Part shown: positions 1-6,605 of the stretch, one piece after another
How the letters are laid out: each line of letters starts with the position of its first letter
Position numbering within the stretch: the first letter of the stretch is position 1
Source of the DNA: Parachlamydiales bacterium
Lineage (GTDB): Bacteria; Chlamydiota; Chlamydiia; Chlamydiales; Rhabdochlamydiaceae
Assembly: GCA_020050965.1 (NCBI GenBank)
Contig: JAGVJV010000126.1
Location: 1 to 6,641, forward strand
Reading direction: 5' to 3'
DNA length: 6,641 bases
The notes under the pieces: generated by a model
What the model saw: only the letters and a program-made list of their open reading frames with translations
The model's database searches: none
What the model was told of the DNA's origin: nothing
Position numbers and translations under genes: made by a program

Positions 1-1
1 A

Positions 2-151
2 GATGCTGTATATTCTGTGACGCTTTTTTGCAGACAAGTGCCTGATGACTTGGTCGATATAAAGCAGATGAAGCAGTGCATGTCTACAGGAGAAAAGGGC
101 GATCCACTGGACCTTACAATCCAATTCTATCAAAGATTACTAATTAAATAG
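2..151 (+). CDS. Possible C-terminal end of an unidentified plus-strand gene (partial)
   Basis: Reading from base 2, the plus strand is open for 49 codons and stops at TAG (149-151). The fragment begins DAVYSVTLFCRQVP and ends IQFYQRLLIK, and the 5' part lies outside the window. I do not recognise the family. Its composition looks like ordinary protein (mixed charged and hydrophobic residues, an amphipathic basic end). An opening of 49 codons is still short enough to arise by chance roughly one time in ten. The support is indirect: truB ends here, no convincing minus-strand gene follows it in the visible 139 bases, and a convergent neighbour would explain that. If real, it overlaps the 3' end of truB tail-to-tail by 12 bases (140-151). 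The alternative is a non-coding intergenic stretch. Confidence 0.35.
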   Translation, partial: DAVYSVTLFCRQVPDDLVDIKQMKQCMSTGEKGDPLDLTIQFYQRLLIK

Positions 152-784
152 CTCTTTGCCATCGATGCAATCTTTCAAAAGATATGGCCCGCAGCGTGTG
201 CGGGTCAATTTTTTTAAGTATGCGCCGCAGCCGAGTACTTTGCCAAGATCGGAGGCAATCGAGCGGATATAGGTTCCTTTACTGCAGGCGATCTTAAGGG
301 TCAGTTCAGGATATGTATAAGCAATTAATTCTGTCGTAACATTGAGGGTCACGGGGGCTCTTTCTACTTCAATTCCTTTGCGCGCCAGTTCATACAGTTT
401 TTTTCCTTTAATTTTTTTTGCCGAAAACATCGGCGGGATCTGCTGGATGGTTCCTTGGAACTGTTTGAGCCCTTCTTCCACTTCAGAAAGCAGCGGGATC
501 TGGGTGCTTGTCGCAGTGATCTGGCCTTCAGGGTCGTAGGTGGTGGTCTCTACTCCTAAATGGAGGGTGGCTTCATACTCTTTGTCTTGGCCAATAAAGG
601 TGTCAGATTGTGCTGTGAAGGTTTTGCCGATGAGGAGGATCATTACTCCAGAGGCAAAGGGGTCGAGGGTGCCGGCGTGGCCAATTTTTCTAATGCCGGT
701 CTTTTTGCGTAGGGCGGAGATTAGGCTGAAAGAGGTTTTGCCGATAGGCTTGTCTACTAAAAGAATGCCTTCACGAAGTTCCAT
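140..784 (-). CDS. truB: tRNA pseudouridine(55) synthase TruB
   Basis: Isomerises uridine 55 in the T-loop of tRNAs to pseudouridine, in the cytoplasm; the fold also acts as a tRNA chaperone. The 214-residue product shows the family motifs in order. The N-terminal VDKPIGKTS is at residues 10-18. The catalytic loop HAGTLDPFASG contains the nucleophile Asp41. QIPPMFSAKKIKGKKLYELARKG lies near 115-137 in the full motif region, and CSKGTYIRSIASDLG near 168-181. The protein ends soon after the LTRTRCGP segment, so it lacks the C-terminal PUA-like domain of longer enzymes (E. coli TruB is about 314 residues). Chlamydial TruB is also short, but as I recall runs about 20 residues further. The ATG at 784-782 places the first motif at the usual distance. 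It overlaps the rbfA stop by 14 bases and has only a weak purine stretch (GAGAAG, about 12 bases upstream), so translation is probably coupled to rbfA. It appears to be the last gene of the operon. Confidence 0.96.
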   Translation of the reverse strand: MELREGILLVDKPIGKTSFSLISALRKKTGIRKIGHAGTLDPFASGVMILLIGKTFTAQSDTFIGQDKEYEATLHLGVETTTYDPEGQITATSTQIPLLSEVEEGLKQFQGTIQQIPPMFSAKKIKGKKLYELARKGIEVERAPVTLNVTTELIAYTYPELTLKIACSKGTYIRSIASDLGKVLGCGAYLKKLTRTRCGPYLLKDCIDGKELFN

Positions 785-1142
785 GGCGCTGGTTTTCTTC
801 TCGATGGATTTTTTCGATCAGGGCATCGATTTTCATCTGATCATCGGCGGTGGTGTCGAGCTTAAAGGTGAGGGCAGGGAAATAGCGCATCACTACTTTT
901 TTTGAGGCGCTGACGCTGATGAAGCCGGCTGCCGATTCGAGCGCTTCAAGGGTTTCGCGCCGCTGTTTATCGGTACCGATGACGCTGATGGAGACTTTGG
1001 CATGGTGGAGATCGTTGGTGATTTCTACATTGGTCACGGTTATGAGGGGTGCCAGGCGTGGGTCTTTAACCTCGTTCCTGATCACTTCAGACAAAACTTC
1101 GATTAAAAGGGAGTTGAGTCGTTTGATCCGCTTCCGCTGCAT
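771..1142 (-). CDS. rbfA: 30S ribosome-binding factor RbfA
   Basis: A small KH-fold assembly factor that binds immature 30S subunits near the 5' end helix of 16S rRNA, assists late maturation and must be released before initiation. At 123 residues it is of normal family length. It shows the typical layout: a basic N-terminal helix (residues 1-25, MQRKRIKRLNSLL), the conserved VKDPRLAPLITVTNVEIT stretch at about 25-42, the DLHHAKVSISVIG strand at about 44-56, the ALESAAGFI helix, and the RYFPALTFKLD strand near 86-96. The start is ATG at 1142-1140, five bases after the infB stop. There is no good Shine-Dalgarno at normal spacing (only AAGAG inside the last infB codons, too far upstream), so re-initiation by ribosomes finishing infB is likely. 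The gene ends inside truB with a 14-base overlap. Confidence 0.95.
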   Translation of the reverse strand: MQRKRIKRLNSLLIEVLSEVIRNEVKDPRLAPLITVTNVEITNDLHHAKVSISVIGTDKQRRETLEALESAAGFISVSASKKVVMRYFPALTFKLDTTADDQMKIDALIEKIHREENQRHGTS

Positions 1143-1147
1143 GATTT

Positions 1148-3583
1148 TTATAGCTCTTGTTCTAGGTAGGAGATCTCGTAGGACTCGAGGATGTCGCCCA
1201 CTTGGAAGTCGTTAAAGCCGTTGAGCAGAATTCCGCACTCCATCCCTTTAGAAACTTCGCGTACATCTTCTTTGACTTTTTTAAGCGAGGCGACGCTCCC
1301 TTTCCAGATGATCGATCCAGCCCGATTGACTCGCATATGGTGATTTCGTTTGATCAATCCATCGATCACCATGCAACCGGCGATTCTTCCCAGGTGAGAC
1401 GATTTGAAGACTGCTTTGACTTCGGCTTTGCCCATCTCATTTTCTTGGGCGATCTTATCGAGTTTTTGGCGCAGTAATTCGCGCATTTCATCGACAGCGT
1501 GGTAGATGATATTGTGGAGCTTGACGACCACTTTTTTGGCTCTGATAATCCCTTCGGCATGGCTTTCCACTTTGGTGTGGAAGCCGAGTATCACTGCATT
1601 TGAAGCTGCAGAGAGTTCGACGTCCGATTCGGAGATTTGGCCTACCTGATCGGAAATGATGTTGAGCTCGGCCTTGTCGGATTTAATTTTTTGCAGCGAC
1701 TGCTTTAAAGCTTCGAGAGAGCCTTGGACGTCGGCACGTAGAATGACGTTGAGCACTTTTTTCTCTTGGGCTGCCGCTTTTGACTCGAGGAAGCCTTCTA
1801 AGCCGCGTTTTCCCTTCTGGGCCAGTTTCCCTTTGTGTTCTTCGAGACGGGCAAGGGCGATCGAGCGGGCTTCTTTCTCACTGCCGACGGTGATGAACTC
1901 GCTGCCGGCTTCGGGTAGATCGGAAAGGCCAGTGATCTTAACGGGTGTTGAGGGGCCGACCTCTTTGAGTTCTTTTCCATGCTCATCATGCATGGTTTTC
2001 ACTTTTGCATAAGAGAGATCGAATACGAGTGCATCGCCCACTCTTAAGGTTCCATTTTGAACGAGCAAGGTCGCAACAGCGCCCAGGCCTTTGTGCATCG
2101 CTGATTCGATCACAGAACCGCGTGCTCTAGAATGTCGATTGGCTTTCAGTTCGAGGATTTCCGATTGGAGAGAGAGCATTTCAAGCAGCTCTTTAATCCC
2201 AGCACCTGTCGTGGCGGAGCAATTGACGGTGATGGTGGATCCGCCCCAAGCTTCTGGAAGAAGCTCGTGTTCTGAGAGCTGTCTGTAGACGGTATTTGCA
2301 TCAAAATTGGGTTTATCGCTTTTGTTGATGGCCACCAAAATAGGGACACGGGCTTCTTTGGCTTGATTCATTGCTTCGATGGTTTGATCGCGCATCCCTT
2401 CATCGCCAGCGACAACGAGGACAACTAGGTCGGTAACCACAGCGCCCCGCTCGCGCATGGAGGAGAAGGCTTCGTGTCCAGGAGTATCGAGAATCGTGAT
2501 ATCGCCGACGGCAGAGTGGCATTTGAAGGCGCCGATGTGCTGCGTAATGGCCCCTGCTTCGCCTGCGGCTAGATCGCTCTTGCGGATTGCATCGATTAAG
2601 CTGGTTTTGCCGTGGTCGACGTGTCCCATGAAGGTGATGACGGGGGGTCGGAGCTCCAATTTTTCTGGGTCGGTTGCGGAGATCTCTTCTTTGATCGTTT
2701 TATCTGTGATTTGGATCCGTTTTTCTTCAGTTGTGTCGATGGTGATTTCGCAGTTGAACTCATGGCCGAGCAGCTGCACGGTTGTCTCATCGTCGAGGAA
2801 GTCGTTGATGGTCAGGACCATTCCTTGCATGAACAGTTTGGAGATCAGTTGCGAAGCTTTGACTTTCATCTCAACGGCCAAGTCTTTGACTGAAATCGGA
2901 AGGCGGATAGAGAGGGTTTTAGGTCGTATGGTCAGGTCTTCCCGCTCCGCATCGCCCAATTTTCTTAGCTTTTTCTTGCGCCAGCGTTCGTCATCTGAAT
3001 CGCGCAGTCCCATCCGGTCGCGGGCATCAAAGGCGCTTTTTTGCGAAGGTTTGCGTTGGGAGCGTACATCACGGTAGTCCTTAAAAGATCCTGCTTTGCG
3101 AATTTCCCCTTTTTCCTCTCCCCCTTTAGTTGCAGCCTCCGCCCCGGGCGCCGCCTTTTCGGTTTTTTCAGTTTTGGGCGGCCCTTTCTTCTCATCAGGT
3201 TTTGCATCTTGTCGAGAGACGGGGAGTTTTTTTACGGGTGGAGGGGGTTGGGTTTTGCGAATGATCTTAGGTCTGCGGAAATCGTCGACCACCACCGCTT
3301 TTTTGGGCGGAGGAGGAGCTGCCTCTACCACTTCCTCTTTGGGAGGAATGATGGGAGGGACTGTCTTTTCGATTTCCACAACGGGTGGTGTTTCGAGGGG
3401 AACCGCTGTTGCAGGGACGATAGTTTCAACAATTTCTGGAGGGGGAGTCTCAGCTACGATCTCTTTTTTTGGAGCAGCCGGTTTCTTCTCAGCTTCCTGC
3501 TGCTTTTTTTCCTTCAGTTTACCCAGCTGTACTGCGTTTGCAAGCTGAGTATTTTTAATATTGAATTTTATGTTTTTGGCCAA
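1148..3583 (-). CDS. infB: Translation initiation factor IF-2, with TTG start
   Basis: GTPase that brings formyl-Met-tRNA to the 30S subunit and promotes 50S joining. Of 811 residues, about 1-215 are a low-complexity region rich in Lys, Glu, Pro and Ala, with proline runs at 47-49, 90-93 and 113-116. An IF2_N-type domain follows at about 224-283. The G domain carries GHVDHGKT (320-327, P-loop), AGAITQHIGAF (343-353, switch I), DTPGHEAF (366-373), NKSD (420-423) and SAT (456-458). Next come beta-barrel domain II (about 487-575), domain C1 (about 608-700) and the initiator-tRNA-binding C2 domain (about 715-811). The start codon is TTG at 3583-3581, not ATG: no in-frame ATG occurs before codon 191, TTG is the second codon after the in-frame nusA stop, AAGAGG lies 9 bases upstream, and the resulting N-terminus (AKNIKFNIKN, then a KLKEKK helix) resembles chlamydial IF2 as I recall it. 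A gap of 3 bases separates it from nusA and 5 bases from rbfA. All catalytic motifs look intact. Confidence 0.97.
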   Translation of the reverse strand: MAKNIKFNIKNTQLANAVQLGKLKEKKQQEAEKKPAAPKKEIVAETPPPEIVETIVPATAVPLETPPVVEIEKTVPPIIPPKEEVVEAAPPPPKKAVVVDDFRRPKIIRKTQPPPPVKKLPVSRQDAKPDEKKGPPKTEKTEKAAPGAEAATKGGEEKGEIRKAGSFKDYRDVRSQRKPSQKSAFDARDRMGLRDSDDERWRKKKLRKLGDAEREDLTIRPKTLSIRLPISVKDLAVEMKVKASQLISKLFMQGMVLTINDFLDDETTVQLLGHEFNCEITIDTTEEKRIQITDKTIKEEISATDPEKLELRPPVITFMGHVDHGKTSLIDAIRKSDLAAGEAGAITQHIGAFKCHSAVGDITILDTPGHEAFSSMRERGAVVTDLVVLVVAGDEGMRDQTIEAMNQAKEARVPILVAINKSDKPNFDANTVYRQLSEHELLPEAWGGSTITVNCSATTGAGIKELLEMLSLQSEILELKANRHSRARGSVIESAMHKGLGAVATLLVQNGTLRVGDALVFDLSYAKVKTMHDEHGKELKEVGPSTPVKITGLSDLPEAGSEFITVGSEKEARSIALARLEEHKGKLAQKGKRGLEGFLESKAAAQEKKVLNVILRADVQGSLEALKQSLQKIKSDKAELNIISDQVGQISESDVELSAASNAVILGFHTKVESHAEGIIRAKKVVVKLHNIIYHAVDEMRELLRQKLDKIAQENEMGKAEVKAVFKSSHLGRIAGCMVIDGLIKRNHHMRVNRAGSIIWKGSVASLKKVKEDVREVSKGMECGILLNGFNDFQVGDILESYEISYLEQEL

Positions 3584-3586
3584 AGC

Positions 3587-4867
3587 CTATAACCTCTTAA
3601 GTCTAACTTCCTCTAAAATTCGATCAGCCATCTCTTCGCTGATACCGGGGATCTTAGACAATTCTGATGCACTGGCATTGAGCACCTTTTTAGGTGTGTC
3701 ATATCCAGCTGTAATTAAGCTTTCCACAATCAGTCGCAGACCAGGATTCATCCCTTCGATTTTTAGGGGTTCATCGAGTGTGGGATCATCCATGAGTGCA
3801 AGCTGAGCTCTTTGGAAATTCATATTAGCTTGGTATTCGCTCATTCTTTGAACATTGAGCTGGATGCCAACGAGCTGCCCACAAAGGCGGGTATTCATCC
3901 CACGCTTGCCTAGGACAATTGGATAACTTTCATCTTCGACTACAATGCCAATTGTCGACTCATCTTCGCTCACGCTGATTTTCTTTATTTCGATTGGAGC
4001 TAATGCATTTTCGAGCAGCTGCACCTTATCCTCAGTGAAGGGGATGATGTCGATCTTCTCGTTGTTGACCTCGCGGATCACGTTCTTTACGCGGGTTCCA
4101 CGAACTCCAACGCAAGCGCCGACGGGATCCACTCTAGGATCGGTAGAAGAGACGGCCATTTTGGTTCGGTAGCCAGCATCGCGGACTATACGCTCGATGA
4201 TGACGGTCCCATCTTCTAGTTCTGGCACTTCTTGGATGAATAGCTGCTTGACAAACTCAGGGTGGCCGCGGGAGAGAACGACCTCTGCGCCTCCATTTTC
4301 GGTGTCGCGCACTTCATAGAGCAGTGCCTGCACACGATCGCCCACATTGTAGTGCTCAATCTTGGGATAAAAGCGGTCGGGGAGGATCGCTTCCACTTTG
4401 CCGAGATCGACAATAAGGGTAGCGCCTCGGACAATCCGCTTTACTGTCCCAGAGATTAGCTCGTTGATGCGGTGACGGTATTCTTCATAGATCACATCTC
4501 GTTCGGCTCCGCGCAATTTTTGGGCGATTACTTGCCTTGCAGTCTGCGCAGCAATCCGTCCAAAATCTTCAGGGGTGGCCTCGATGTCGATCCAATCTCC
4601 GATTTCGCAGTTAGGATAGAGCTCTCGGGCTGTCTCTAAGAGGATTTCTTCTTGAGGAATGGTCACATGATCGACCACCTCTTTTTGCGCAAAAACCTCA
4701 ATCGTGCCGGTCTTTGGCTCGATTTTCACCGAGACATTGATGAGACCCTTAATACTTTTGCGCGCGGCAACACGAAGAGCCTCTTCAATAGCGCCGATGA
4801 TAATATCACGCTTGATGCCCTTTTCACGCTCGAGATACTCGAATATGGCAACGAGATCTTTATTCAT
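3587..4867 (-). CDS. nusA: Transcription elongation/termination factor NusA
   Basis: Binds RNA polymerase and nascent RNA. It modulates pausing, intrinsic and Rho-dependent termination, and antitermination of rRNA operons. The product has 426 residues, beginning MNKDLVAIFEYLEREKG like other NusA proteins. Domains in order: polymerase-binding N-terminal domain (about 1-125), S1 domain (about 135-200), KH1 (about 225-280, with DPVGACVGVRGTRVKNV and EKIDIIPF), KH2 (about 295-345, with VLGKRGMNTRLCGQLVG), and a single C-terminal helix-hairpin-helix repeat (about 375-426, ending in SELSKIPGISEEMADRILEE). E. coli NusA (495 residues) has two C-terminal repeats, so this is a shorter, one-repeat form. 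The ATG at 4867-4865 overlaps the rpsA stop by 8 bases. It ends in TAG three bases before the infB start. In most bacteria rimP precedes nusA; here rpsA does, as in Chlamydia. Confidence 0.97.
   Translation of the reverse strand: MNKDLVAIFEYLEREKGIKRDIIIGAIEEALRVAARKSIKGLINVSVKIEPKTGTIEVFAQKEVVDHVTIPQEEILLETARELYPNCEIGDWIDIEATPEDFGRIAAQTARQVIAQKLRGAERDVIYEEYRHRINELISGTVKRIVRGATLIVDLGKVEAILPDRFYPKIEHYNVGDRVQALLYEVRDTENGGAEVVLSRGHPEFVKQLFIQEVPELEDGTVIIERIVRDAGYRTKMAVSSTDPRVDPVGACVGVRGTRVKNVIREVNNEKIDIIPFTEDKVQLLENALAPIEIKKISVSEDESTIGIVVEDESYPIVLGKRGMNTRLCGQLVGIQLNVQRMSEYQANMNFQRAQLALMDDPTLDEPLKIEGMNPGLRLIVESLITAGYDTPKKVLNASASELSKIPGISEEMADRILEEVRLKRL
3593..3598 (-). promoter_or_regulatory. Ribosome binding site of infB
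   Basis: On the minus strand the hexamer AAGAGG lies inside the last sense codons of nusA, 9 bases before the TTG at 3583-3581. This spacing is near optimal and is the main reason for accepting TTG as the IF2 start. Because the site sits within nusA, ribosomes terminating at the nusA TAG would be positioned directly over it. Confidence 0.7.
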
Positions 4868-6605
4868 TATCCTCTTCAGCCTCTTCTTCTTCTTTAGACT
4901 TTTTCTTCTTCTTGGCTTTGCTTACGACGATATCGTCCCTATTCATCTCATTGGTCGCAACCATGTGCTCTTTAATGGACAGGGCAATCTTCTTATGCTC
5001 AGGATCGAGTTTAATCACTTTCGCAGTGATGTGATCTCCTTTTTTCACCACATCTTCCACTTTGCCAAAAGGCTGGTCGGAGAGCTCAGTGACGTGCACA
5101 AGTGCCTCTAGTCCATTTTCCAATTCAACGAAGGCGCCAAAAGCAGTTGTCTTGGTCACAGTCCCTTTGACGATCGTGCCCACAGGAGTGGTATTGACGA
5201 TCGATTCCCATGGATTGGAGCTAAGCTGCTTGACGCCGAGTGTAATCTTCTTGCTCTCTTTGTCGACAGAGAGGATGACCGCTTCGACGATATCCCCTTT
5301 TTTGAGCACTTCAGAAGGGTGGGAGACTTTCTTGATCCAGCTCAAATCGGAGATGTGGATCAGACCCTCAACTCCAGGCTCAAGCTCGACGAAAGCGCCA
5401 TAATTGGTCAGGTTGCGGATTTCACCTTTCACGCTGCTGCCAACCGGAAATTTCTTCTCGACATCTTCCCAAGGATTTCTCTCCATTTGCTTGAGGCCGA
5501 GCGAAATTTTTCCATCGGCTTTTTGCACGGCGAGCACAATGGCTTCGACTTCATCGCCTTTCTTCACAATCTCAGAAGGGTCGGTCACATTCTTGACCCA
5601 AGACATTTCAGAGACGTGGATTAGCCCTTCGATTCCAGGCTCAATCTCGATGAAAGCTCCGTAGGGGACCAAGTTGACGATCTTCCCTTTAACGTGAGTT
5701 CCAGCAGGATAACGGGATTCGATGTCTTCCCATGGGTTGCTCTCTTTTTGCTTCATACCGAGAGCGACTCGCCCTTTGTCTTTGTCGACATTGAGGATGA
5801 CCACTTCGAGCTCATCGCCCACTTTGACCATTTCTGAAGGGTGTTTAATTCTCTTCCAAGTCATGTCAGTGATGTGCAATAGGCCATCGATACCATCGAG
5901 ATCGAGGAACACCCCGAAATCGGTGATATTTTTGACGAGCCCTTTGCGTACATCGCCTTCATGGATATTCTCAAGCAGTTCCACTTTGCGAGAAATTCTC
6001 TCTTCTTCGAGGAGTTCACGGCGAGATACGACAATGTTTTTACGTTCTGTATTAATTTTAAGAATTTTAAAGTCGTATGTGTGTCCAACGTACTCATCGA
6101 GATTTTTGATTCTCTTGTTATCGATTTGCGAGCCGGGGAGGAAAGCTTCCATCCCGATGTCGACCATGAGGCCGCCTTTGACTTTTCTCAGGACTTTTCC
6201 TTCGACGATCGAGCCTTCTTCGCAGTGGTGAACGATGTATTCCCACTGACGGTGACGGCGCGCTTTTTCTCGCGATAGGACGATCTGCCCATCTGAGCCT
6301 TCCGCCTGGTCGAGGAATACTTCAATTTCTGCTCCGAGAGAGAGGGAAGAAGGGTCTTCAAATTCAGAAATAGGGACGAGGCCTTCTGATTTTAAGCCTA
6401 CATCGACAACGACGAAATCTTTCGTGATTTCAACGATATGACCTTTCAAAATTTGTCCGATGGTCATCGTTGCAACTGTTCCCTCTTCGGGTGCTTCTTC
6501 TTTCGATCCGAGTAGTTTGCGAAACTCCTTGGCATCTTTTTCATCAAAATCAATATCGTCTATAACTTTGCTTTGATCCCAGTCCTGTGTCAAAGTGTCT
6601 TTCAT
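4860..6605 (-). CDS. rpsA: 30S ribosomal protein S1
   Basis: Binds mRNA and docks it on the 30S subunit, melting structured leaders. From the ATG at 6605-6603 the product has 581 residues, close to the family's usual 550-580. Six S1 OB-fold domains are visible at about 48-112, 131-195, 216-286, 302-373, 389-460 and 476-547. Domains 3-5 carry the classical FGVFLDLDGIDGLLHITDM and YGAF(I/V)E(I/L)EPG(I/V)EGLIH signatures and the linker NPWE between repeats. The C-terminus (about 563-581) is a Lys run followed by a Glu-rich acidic tail. A TTG at 6635 would add ten residues, but the ATG is preferred because AGGAGA lies 10 bases upstream and the resulting N-terminus (MKDTLTQDWDQSK) matches the chlamydial S1 layout. 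It is the first visible gene of the operon and overlaps nusA by 8 bases. Confidence 0.97.
   Translation of the reverse strand: MKDTLTQDWDQSKVIDDIDFDEKDAKEFRKLLGSKEEAPEEGTVATMTIGQILKGHIVEITKDFVVVDVGLKSEGLVPISEFEDPSSLSLGAEIEVFLDQAEGSDGQIVLSREKARRHRQWEYIVHHCEEGSIVEGKVLRKVKGGLMVDIGMEAFLPGSQIDNKRIKNLDEYVGHTYDFKILKINTERKNIVVSRRELLEEERISRKVELLENIHEGDVRKGLVKNITDFGVFLDLDGIDGLLHITDMTWKRIKHPSEMVKVGDELEVVILNVDKDKGRVALGMKQKESNPWEDIESRYPAGTHVKGKIVNLVPYGAFIEIEPGIEGLIHVSEMSWVKNVTDPSEIVKKGDEVEAIVLAVQKADGKISLGLKQMERNPWEDVEKKFPVGSSVKGEIRNLTNYGAFVELEPGVEGLIHISDLSWIKKVSHPSEVLKKGDIVEAVILSVDKESKKITLGVKQLSSNPWESIVNTTPVGTIVKGTVTKTTAFGAFVELENGLEALVHVTELSDQPFGKVEDVVKKGDHITAKVIKLDPEHKKIALSIKEHMVATNEMNRDDIVVSKAKKKKKSKEEEEAEEDNE
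4871..4886 (-). promoter_or_regulatory. Tandem Shine-Dalgarno-like sites for nusA inside the rpsA tail
   Basis: The last codons of rpsA (Glu-Glu-Ala-Glu-Glu-Asp) read GAAGAGGCT then GAAGAGGAT on the minus strand. They therefore contain GAAGAGG twice, at 4886-4880 and 4877-4871. The copies lie 12 and 3 bases ahead of the nusA ATG; one is slightly far and the other unusually close. The more distant copy is the more plausible anchor. Confidence 0.55.
5217..5738 (-). repeat. Two consecutive 87-residue S1 repeat units within rpsA
   Basis: Starting at each NPWE motif, two units of exactly 87 codons (261 bases) follow without insertion: 5738-5478 and 5477-5217. Each contains one S1 domain and the linker leading to the next. 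Aligned by hand they share about 51 of 87 residues. A third NPWE begins at 5216 and leads into the more diverged sixth domain. The repeats are old protein-domain duplications kept by selection, as in all long S1 proteins. Confidence 0.85.

Noticed and set aside
1..81. Minus-strand frame beginning at ATG 81-79 as a possible ribF start
   Set aside because: The 27 visible codons are cysteine/serine-rich, lack a ribosome binding site and do not resemble a RibF N-terminus (no GxFDGxHxGH-type motif within view).
104..139. Possible transcription terminator after truB
   Set aside because: The only inverted repeat I can see (around 112-120, TCCA/TGGA with a one-base loop) is too short and has no T run on either strand.
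3011..3013. Internal ATG at infB codon 191 as a start for a short IF2 isoform
   Set aside because: It lies between the variable region and the IF2_N domain, a sensible place, but no Shine-Dalgarno precedes it. I cannot support it from sequence alone.
2457..3592. Long plus-strand open frames opposite the infB N-terminus (for example 2457-3077, 3041-3592 and 3096-3548)
   Set aside because: They are antisense to a strongly conserved gene. Their Ser/Arg-, Phe/Cys- or Gly/Ser-rich translations mirror the biased Lys/Glu/Pro codons of infB, they overlap one another in different frames, and they have no recognisable domain.
5722..6231. Plus-strand open frame of about 169 codons opposite rpsA
   Set aside because: Its serine-rich, low-information translation lies wholly within six conserved S1 domains on the other strand; it is a codon-usage shadow.
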